Shown here in pieces: positions 37,606 through 43,424 of a stretch of DNA of 43,424 bases (position 1 is the first letter of the stretch; every line of letters starts with the position of its first letter). The stretch lies in assembly GCA_027483505.1 (NCBI GenBank), contig JAIXUP010000039.1, positions 1 to 43,424 on the forward strand. Direction: 5' to 3'. The position numbers and the translations under genes are program-made. This DNA comes from Hyphomicrobiales bacterium. GTDB taxonomy: Bacteria; Pseudomonadota; Alphaproteobacteria; Rhizobiales; Beijerinckiaceae. The notes under the pieces were generated by a model, which saw nothing but the letters and a program-made list of their open reading frames with translations, had not been told where the DNA came from and made no database searches.

Positions 37606-38259
37606 TTAACCGGTTGCAACAGCGCCAATTGCCATTGCGACAGCCGCCTGTGTCGGGTCGATCACCGGAACGCCAAGAGCGTCCTCCAGCGGCTTCCTGT
37701 GCCGCGCCATTCCGGCGCACCCCATGACGATGGCGCGTGCCCCGTCCACCTTCAGCAGGCCGCCGATCTCGATCATCCGGGCCAGGGTGCCCTCGCCGCT
37801 GGCCGTCTCGGCGACGCTCATTTCGAGCGCGCGCTCGCTGACCAGCCGGTCGGTCAGACCCATCTGGCGCATGTAGCGATAGTGGCGGGGAATCGACCGG
37901 CTCTTGATGGCGATCACACCGAACGTGTCCGCCCGCGCCAGCGCGGTCAGCACGCCGCATTCCGCGATGCCGAAGACAGGACGGGACGTGCCTTCACGGC
38001 AGACATGCAGGCCGGGATCGGAATAGCAGGCGATGATGAAGGCCGCGCTGTCATTGTCGCCTTCCACCAGCCGCCTCAGCGGCAGCGCGACGCTTTCGAC
38101 ATGCTCCTGCGTTTCGACGCCGAACGGGCCCTCCGCAAGCGTACGGCAGACCACCTCCGGGCCGAGCGGATTGTGGAAGCACTCCAGTGCGTCACGCAAT
38201 CCTTGCGTGACGGCCTCGTTCGAGTTCGGGTTGACGACGAGGATGCGTTTGCGTGTCAT
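37606..38259 (-). CDS. Hydantoin racemase-like / Asp-Glu racemase superfamily
   Basis: Cofactor-independent two-cysteine racemase fold. RILVVNPNSNEAVT is the typical N-terminal strand. The catalytic cysteine pair is probably Cys78 in FIIACYSDPGL and the Cys in IVMGCAGMA. ARADTFGVIAIKSRSIPRHYRYM resembles HyuE proteins, which interconvert D and L 5-substituted hydantoins. It is divergent from a hydantoinase gene with only 57 bp between them, which supports the hydantoin assignment over glutamate or aspartate racemase. No carbamoylase gene is in view. Length is 217 aa. Confidence 0.87.
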   Translation of the reverse strand: MTRKRILVVNPNSNEAVTQGLRDALECFHNPLGPEVVCRTLAEGPFGVETQEHVESVALPLRRLVEGDNDSAAFIIACYSDPGLHVCREGTSRPVFGIAECGVLTALARADTFGVIAIKSRSIPRHYRYMRQMGLTDRLVSERALEMSVAETASGEGTLARMIEIGGLLKVDGARAIVMGCAGMARHRKPLEDALGVPVIDPTQAAVAMAIGAVATG

Positions 38260-38316
38260 GCTGGGGTTCCGTGTTTCGCAGCCACAGTTTCATCTCTCAC
38301 GCCGGATTGTCCAGCC

Positions 38317-39750
38317 ATGCCCGTTTCTGCATTCGACCTTGTCATCCGCAACGGCACCGTGGTCACCGCCACCGATGTCTTCAAGGGAGATGTCGGCGTC
38401 ACCCGTGGGCAGATCGCTGCGATCGGCCAGAAACTGGCGCCGGGCCGCGAGGAGATCGACGCGAGGGGCAAGCTGGTGCTGCCCGGCGGCATCGACAGCC
38501 ACACGCATATCGAACAGCTGTCCGCCGCCGGCATCATGAACGCCGACACGTTCGAGAGCGCGACGCGGGCTGCAGCCTTCGGCGGGACGACGACCGTCAT
38601 CTCGTTCGCCGCGCAGCACAAGGGCATGTCATTGCGCAAGGTGGTCGACGACTACAGCGTGCTGGCGGCGCGTGGCGCGATGGTGGACTACGCCTTCCAC
38701 ATGATCGTATCAGACCCGACCGAGGCAACGCTGACCCGCGACCTGCCCGCCCTGATCGCCGAGGGCCACGCCTCGATCAAGCTGTTCATGACGTATGACA
38801 AGCTCAAGGTCGAAGACGAGACGCTTCTCGATGTGCTGGCGGTGGCGCGCGAGCACAAGGCGCTGGTCTGCGTGCATGCCGAGAACCACGGCATGATAGC
38901 CTGGATGGGGCGCAAGCTGCTGGCAGAGGGCAAGACCGCGCCGAAGTACCACGCCGTGAGCCATCCGCGCGCGTCGGAAACGGAGGCTTTCACGCGCCTG
39001 ATTTCGGCTGCCGCGCTGATCGACCAGCCGATCATGATCTTCCATGTCTCGACGGCCGAGGGCGCCGCGATCGTCGGTGATGCGCGACGTCAGGGGCTCA
39101 AGGTCTTCGCCGAAACCTGCCCCCAGTACCTTTTCCTGACCGCGGCCGATCTCGACCGGCCGGGCCTCGAGGGCGCCAAGTTCATGTGCTCGCCCCCTCC
39201 CCGCGACAAGTCGGACCAGGAGGCGCTATGGGCCGCACTTGCGCTCGGAGACCTGCAAACCGTCTCCTCCGACCACGCACCCTATCGCTTCGACGCGAGC
39301 GGCAAGCTCTCGGGCGGGCCGAACAGCACCTTCAAGCAGATCGCCAACGGCTTGCCGGGCCTGGAAACGCGGATGCCGCTGATGTTCGACGCCATGGTGT
39401 CGAAGAAGCGGCCTGAATTCGCGGGACAAGCGCTTCAGAGCTTCGTCAACCTGACGGCGACCCAGCCGGCGCGCATCTACAACCTTGCCGGTAAGGGCAA
39501 CATCGCCGTGGGCCTCGACGCCGACATCGCGATCTGGGACGCCAACCGCCGCGTCACGCTCACCGACGCGCTGATGGTCGGCAACACCGGCTACACGCCC
39601 TTCGCGGGCCGGACGGTGAAGGGCTGGCCCGAAACCGTGCTGGTGCGCGGGCGGACGGTGGCGCGGGACGGCGCGACGGTTGGCCCCCCCGGCTCGGGCC
39701 GGCACATCCTGCGCACGGGCGGCTGGGCGGCCGAGCCGACCGGCGGCTGA
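38317..39750 (+). CDS. Dihydropyrimidinase / D-hydantoinase
   Basis: Zinc amidohydrolase opening cyclic ureides (dihydrouracil or hydantoins) to N-carbamoyl acids. The binuclear metal site is complete: His62 and His64 (DSHTHIE), carboxylated Lys155 (ASIKLFMTY), His187 (VHAENH), His243 (IFHVST) and Asp319 (SSDHAPY). A urease-like beta sandwich frames the barrel (FDLVIRNGTVVTATDVFKGDV; DADIAIWDANRR). The ATG at 38317 gives a 477-residue protein; the open frame continues far upstream over other genes and is ignored. Whether pyrimidine breakdown or hydantoin use is the role is open; the racemase partner favours hydantoins. Confidence 0.93.
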   Translation: MPVSAFDLVIRNGTVVTATDVFKGDVGVTRGQIAAIGQKLAPGREEIDARGKLVLPGGIDSHTHIEQLSAAGIMNADTFESATRAAAFGGTTTVISFAAQHKGMSLRKVVDDYSVLAARGAMVDYAFHMIVSDPTEATLTRDLPALIAEGHASIKLFMTYDKLKVEDETLLDVLAVAREHKALVCVHAENHGMIAWMGRKLLAEGKTAPKYHAVSHPRASETEAFTRLISAAALIDQPIMIFHVSTAEGAAIVGDARRQGLKVFAETCPQYLFLTAADLDRPGLEGAKFMCSPPPRDKSDQEALWAALALGDLQTVSSDHAPYRFDASGKLSGGPNSTFKQIANGLPGLETRMPLMFDAMVSKKRPEFAGQALQSFVNLTATQPARIYNLAGKGNIAVGLDADIAIWDANRRVTLTDALMVGNTGYTPFAGRTVKGWPETVLVRGRTVARDGATVGPPGSGRHILRTGGWAAEPTGG

Positions 39751-39788
39751 GCGCCGGCCTGAACATCTCTTGGGCTGGTCCAGGCCGT

Positions 39789-40742
39789 TCAGGCCAGGCA
39801 GGCAAGCGCCACTTCGAGGGTGCGGGCGCCATCGAGCCCGCTGACCATCACCGGTCCGCGGCCACGGATCGCGTCAATGAAGGCGTCGATCTCGGCGCGC
39901 AGGGGCTCCACGAACGGCACGCTGAGGCTGCGGCTGACGAAACTCCCCTGCGCGAGACGATCCGGCAGGCCGTCCGGCATGAAGCCGGAGAACTCGTTGA
40001 CCGTGCGCAGGAGCATGTCGCAGACGATGAAGCGCTTGGCGGTCGACACGCTGATGCGGCGCTCCTTGAAGGGCGTCAGCCAGTTGGTGTTGATGTGCGC
40101 CAGCGCACCATTGGCCAGGCGGAACTGCAGGAAGGCGATGTCTTCATGCTGGCCCCGGGCACGGGTCAGCAGCGACTGGTGCTCGACGATCTCCGAGCCG
40201 CTGAGCCAGCGGATCAGGTCGATGTCATGCACGCCGAGGTCCGTGACGATGCCGACATCGCTGATGCGGGGCGGAAACGGCCCGACACGCGAGATCGCGA
40301 TCGAAATGATGTCTTCGCCGCCGATCGCCTCGAAGAGCGTGCGGATGGCCGGGTTGAACCGTTCGACATGGCCGACCGTGAGGATCGTGCCCTTTGCCGC
40401 GGCGCGGCCGATGAGGTCATGCGCTTCTGCGCTGGTGGCGGCGATCGGCTTTTCGATCAGCACATGCACGCCGGCATCGATCAGGCGACGGGCAACATCG
40501 TGGTGCTGGACCGTGGGCACGGCCACGATCGCGGCGTCGATGCCACGCGCGATGGCCTCGTCGACATCGGCCATCGCCTCGGCCTGCGCCATGCTCGCGA
40601 TCTGGCGCCGTGCTTCGGGATCAGGATCAACGATGCCGACAAGGTCGACGGTGGGCGACGAGGCCAGAATGCGGGCGTGGTTGCGCCCCATGGAGCCGAC
40701 GCCGATCACGGCGAACTTGAGCGGATGGGGATCTGTCTTCAT
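39789..40742 (-). CDS. Gfo/Idh/MocA-family oxidoreductase
   Basis: NAD(P)-dependent sugar dehydrogenase. The Rossmann loop is AVIGVGSMGRNH (GxGxxG at 14-19); HVLIEKPIA carries the conserved EKP lysine; DLGVHDIDLIRWLSG and INTNWLTPFKERRISV are in the second domain. The HVERFNPAI segment is common in UDP-GlcNAc 3-dehydrogenases of the GnnA/WbpB kind, so a nucleotide-sugar substrate in surface-glycan synthesis is a reasonable guess, unproven. The ATG at 40742 gives 317 residues. It is divergent from the ThDP enzyme gene. Confidence 0.85.
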   Translation of the reverse strand: MKTDPHPLKFAVIGVGSMGRNHARILASSPTVDLVGIVDPDPEARRQIASMAQAEAMADVDEAIARGIDAAIVAVPTVQHHDVARRLIDAGVHVLIEKPIAATSAEAHDLIGRAAAKGTILTVGHVERFNPAIRTLFEAIGGEDIISIAISRVGPFPPRISDVGIVTDLGVHDIDLIRWLSGSEIVEHQSLLTRARGQHEDIAFLQFRLANGALAHINTNWLTPFKERRISVSTAKRFIVCDMLLRTVNEFSGFMPDGLPDRLAQGSFVSRSLSVPFVEPLRAEIDAFIDAIRGRGPVMVSGLDGARTLEVALACLA

Positions 40743-40957
40743 CGGGCAGGTGCTCTGGAGTTCGTGAGCCGACGCCGCAGACCACCCGCAGAGCCGGGCC
40801 GGGAGCAACCACGTTCATCCCCGGACGTCAAGGTGAACATCCGTGCGCCGGGGCCGCGTAACAAAGCAATGGCCTGCCGCGAAGTTGCACTGTGTTCCCG
40901 AGCCGTCCACCATGCGGGCGGCATCCCTTCGCTACGATCGCCTGCAGGACCCTTCGC

Positions 40958-42574
40958 ATGAGCCCCGACACGATCACCGGCGCCGACCTGGTCGCCCGCC
41001 GCCTTGCCAAGGCCGGAATCCGTCTCGCCTTCGGCATGCCGGGCGGCGAAGTGCTGGCGCTGGTGGCGGCCCTCGACCGGGCCGGCATCCGATTCGTGCT
41101 GACACGGCACGAGACGGCGGCGGGCTTCATGGCGGAAGGCGTGTGGCACGCCACCGGAGCGCCAGCCCTTCTGGTCACCACCATCGGGCCGGGTCTGACC
41201 AACGCCGTCAACGTCATCGCCAACGCCCATCAGGACCGCGTGCCGATGATCGTCATCAGCGGCTGCGTCGATGCGGCGCTGGCCGAGAGCTACACGCATC
41301 AGGTGATCGACCATGGCGCGCTGATGCGCCCGATCACCAAGGCAAGCTTCCGGGCGCAGGCGGGCACCGAGGACCTCGTGACGGACAAGGCGCTCGGCAT
41401 CGCGCTCAAGGGCCGGCCGGGGCCGGTCCATATCGACCTGCCGATCACAGTCGCAGAAGCCTTGCAGCCGGACCGGCCGCTGGTCATGAGCCGGGCTCCG
41501 GAGCCCCGGCGCCCCGCAGATCTGGGGCCGGCGCTGGACCTCGCCGCACGCTCCCGCCAGCCCCTGATCATCGCCGGCCTCGATGTCGCGAACAGCGCCG
41601 GAAGCGAGCCTCTGGTCGCCTTCGCCGAACGGATCGGCGCGCCGGTGCTGACGACCTACAAGGCCAAGGGCGTCCTGCGGCCAGATCACCCCCTTCATCT
41701 TGGCGCCATCGGGCTGTCGCCAAAGGCCGACGCCATCGTCAAGCCGCTGATCGAACGGGCCGACCTGATCATCCTGGCGGGGTATGACCCGATCGAGATG
41801 CGGCAAGGCTGGCGCAACCCGTGGCCCGCCGGCAAACCGGTGATCGATCTCGTCGCGGAAGCGCTCCCGCATGGCATGCACGGCGCGAGCCTCACCTTTG
41901 AGGGCGATGTCGCTGTTGCGCTGCGCGCGCTGACGGCAGCCCTCCCGCCCCCAGGCGCGACCTGGCCCGGGGCGGAGCCGGCGGCCGTGCGCCAGTCGCT
42001 GAAGGCGGCGTTCTCGGTGCCGGTCCAAGGCGACTGGGGCCCGCATCAGGTGTTCGAAACCGTGCGCGAGCGCACACCGCGCGGCACGGTCGCCAGCGCG
42101 GATTCCGGCGCGCACCGCATCCTGCTCAGCCAGATGTGGCCGTGCGACGCGCCGCTCGGACTGATCCAGTCCTCGGGATTCTGCACCATGGGCGGCGCGC
42201 TGCCCCTCGCCGCCGGCCACGCCTTCGCCACGCGCCGTCACACGCTGTGCTTCGTGGGGGATGCCGGGCTCGAGATGGTGCTTGGTGAAATCGCCACCCT
42301 GCGCGACCACCAATTGCCTGTCGTGATCATCTGTCTGGTCGACTCGGCTCTGGCCCTGATCGAGTTGAAGCAACGGCAGATGCAGTTGCCGCGCATGGCG
42401 GTCGATTTCGGCGCAACGGACTTCGCCGCCGTCGCTGCGGCTCTCGGTGGCCACGGCGTCACGGTGACGTCCACAGATGAACTCGCGCGGGAAACCGACG
42501 CCGCCTTCGCCCGCGACGGCTTCACGCTGATCGCGGCGCGGATCGGAGACCGCGCCTATGATGGCGCTTTCTGA
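40958..42574 (+). CDS. Thiamine-diphosphate enzyme, acetolactate synthase-like
   Basis: ThDP-dependent decarboxylase/ligase with three family domains. The catalytic Glu52 is in TRHETAAGFMAEG, and the middle domain spans about residues 190-330. The ThDP/Mg motif starts VGDAGLEM and its usual NN or ND end reads Val-Asp-Ser (LVDSALALIELKQ). The Mg-ligand position is kept as Asp, but both ends differ from the consensus GDG/NN. No small regulatory (IlvH) gene follows, so it is unlikely to be the housekeeping acetolactate synthase. The reaction is unknown. The ATG at 40958 has CAGGA upstream. It ends TGATG, overlapping the OpgC-like gene. Confidence 0.88.
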   Translation: MSPDTITGADLVARRLAKAGIRLAFGMPGGEVLALVAALDRAGIRFVLTRHETAAGFMAEGVWHATGAPALLVTTIGPGLTNAVNVIANAHQDRVPMIVISGCVDAALAESYTHQVIDHGALMRPITKASFRAQAGTEDLVTDKALGIALKGRPGPVHIDLPITVAEALQPDRPLVMSRAPEPRRPADLGPALDLAARSRQPLIIAGLDVANSAGSEPLVAFAERIGAPVLTTYKAKGVLRPDHPLHLGAIGLSPKADAIVKPLIERADLIILAGYDPIEMRQGWRNPWPAGKPVIDLVAEALPHGMHGASLTFEGDVAVALRALTAALPPPGATWPGAEPAAVRQSLKAAFSVPVQGDWGPHQVFETVRERTPRGTVASADSGAHRILLSQMWPCDAPLGLIQSSGFCTMGGALPLAAGHAFATRRHTLCFVGDAGLEMVLGEIATLRDHQLPVVIICLVDSALALIELKQRQMQLPRMAVDFGATDFAAVAAALGGHGVTVTSTDELARETDAAFARDGFTLIAARIGDRAYDGAF

Positions 42575-43424
42575 TGCTGGCGGAGATTGTTCCCCAGGCT
42601 GTCGCTCCGGGCGCTGCCGCAGTCAGGCCGGTGGCCGCGAAGCCGCCGCGCGACCAGCGCCTCGATTTCTTCCGCGGGCTTGGCATGCTGATCATCTTCC
42701 TGGCCCATGCGCCGGGCAACCCGTGGAATGACTGGATCCCAGCCCGTTTCGGCTTCTCGTCGGCCACCGAACTGTTCGTGTTCTGCTCCGGGCTCGCCAG
42801 TGCGTTCGCCTTTGGCGGGATTTTCGTCAGGCGTGGCTGGTTTCTGGGCACGGCCCGGATCGCCCAGCGCATCTGGCAGGTTTACTGGGCCCATATCGGC
42901 CTGTTCGTGGCGCTGGCGGCGCTGGCCGTGCTGGTGCAGCGGCTCGGCTGGGGCGACGCCTATTACCAGGAGCACATCGAGCCGATAGCCGGGGACCCCG
43001 GAACTGCGGTGCTCGGGTTGGCCACACTGCGCTGGCTGCCCGGCTATCTCGACATCCTGCCGATGTATCTCATCATTCTCGGGCTGATCCCGGTGATGAT
43101 GGCGCTCAGGCGCCTGCACGCGGCTCTGCCCTTCGTCCTGTCGCTGCTCATGTATCTGTCGGTCTGGTTCCTGGGCTTCAACCTCACCGGCAACCCGTGG
43201 ACCGGTTTTGGCTGGTTCTTCAACCCGTTTGGCTGGCAACTCGTGTTCTTTGCCGGTTTCGCGATCGGCATGAAGTGGCTGACGCCGCCGGAGTTCGGCC
43301 AAAAGCCGCTTTTGATCGTCTGCGCGGTGTTCGTCGCCGCAGCGATGATGGTGGCGCCACAGGCAGGTGACGATGCCCGCGCACTCGGTATGCCCGTAGA
43401 GCTGCGAGAACACCGGACCGATCC
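42574..43424 (+). CDS. OpgC-type membrane protein, N-terminal part (cut by window end)
   Basis: Multi-pass inner-membrane protein of the OpgC family, which succinylates osmoregulated periplasmic glucans in some proteobacteria. The frame opens at the ATG overlapping the stop of the ThDP gene and is still open at the last base (283 codons). After a 27-residue cytoplasmic segment it shows DQRLDFFRGLGMLIIFLAHA, ELFVFCSGLASAFAFG and YLDILPMYLIILGLIPVMM, an acyltransferase-3-like set of helices; at least five hydrophobic segments are visible. Coupling to the ThDP gene suggests the two are expressed together. Assignment by motif; the acyl donor and acceptor are unknown. Confidence 0.88.
   Translation, partial: MLAEIVPQAVAPGAAAVRPVAAKPPRDQRLDFFRGLGMLIIFLAHAPGNPWNDWIPARFGFSSATELFVFCSGLASAFAFGGIFVRRGWFLGTARIAQRIWQVYWAHIGLFVALAALAVLVQRLGWGDAYYQEHIEPIAGDPGTAVLGLATLRWLPGYLDILPMYLIILGLIPVMMALRRLHAALPFVLSLLMYLSVWFLGFNLTGNPWTGFGWFFNPFGWQLVFFAGFAIGMKWLTPPEFGQKPLLIVCAVFVAAAMMVAPQAGDDARALGMPVELREHRTD

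Noticed and set aside
40739..42454. A 571-codon frame antisense to the ThDP enzyme
   Set aside because: It is a shadow of a conserved gene, with His/Arg/Gln-rich sequence and no family features.

Overview
The window is a gene-dense, GC-rich chromosomal stretch, mostly core and metabolic genes. It most probably comes from an alphaproteobacterium of the Hyphomicrobiales (Rhizobiales). The evidence is the protein sequences, tyrS lying near a suf cluster of the order desulfurase-sufB-sufC-sufD-sufS-sufT-sufA, an Irr-type iron-control palindrome before that cluster, an Agrobacterium PhrB-type iron-sulfur photolyase, and the oxyR/katG divergon. The genus cannot be fixed from sequence alone. I see no rRNA, tRNA, CRISPR, insertion sequence, phage or integrase, and no clear composition break that would mark an island.

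Layout. 1-1000: 3' end of glnA with a strong terminator, then a short region that may hold a small RNA. 1015-4620: a glycosyltransferase and a small membrane protein, divergent from a Tat-exported PhoX phosphatase that carries a near-consensus Pho box. 4785-6346: galactonate-pathway pair dgoK-dgoA. 6515-8584: parE. 8620-11855: oxyR and katG, divergent. 12009-17456: a small membrane protein, an alpha/beta hydrolase, a DEAD-box helicase, a diguanylate cyclase and guaB. 17549-20345: an AraC/GyrI-like regulator, a 47-residue lipoprotein, an RsmB-type rRNA methyltransferase and a small membrane protein. 20364-24930: an orphan xanthine-dehydrogenase-type large subunit, tyrS and a HAD hydrolase.

24950-34022: an alpha/beta hydrolase, then the complete SUF Fe-S assembly cluster with two cysteine desulfurases. 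A Ldh-family dehydrogenase is inserted on the opposite strand between sufT and sufA. 34277-36705: a compact SDR / DUF2256 / FeS-photolyase cluster whose last two genes overlap. 36714-37528: two tandem PilZ paralogs. 37606-39750: divergent hydantoin racemase-like and hydantoinase genes. 39789-43424: a Gfo/Idh/MocA dehydrogenase divergent from a ThDP enzyme that overlaps an OpgC-type membrane protein cut by the window end.

Two regulatory circuits can be read directly: phosphate starvation (Pho box to phoX) and iron status (Irr box to suf). Nothing here is clearly a new defence or mobile system. The least-explained parts are the SDR/DUF2256/photolyase trio, whose SDR lacks the catalytic tyrosine, and several small membrane or lipoproteins.
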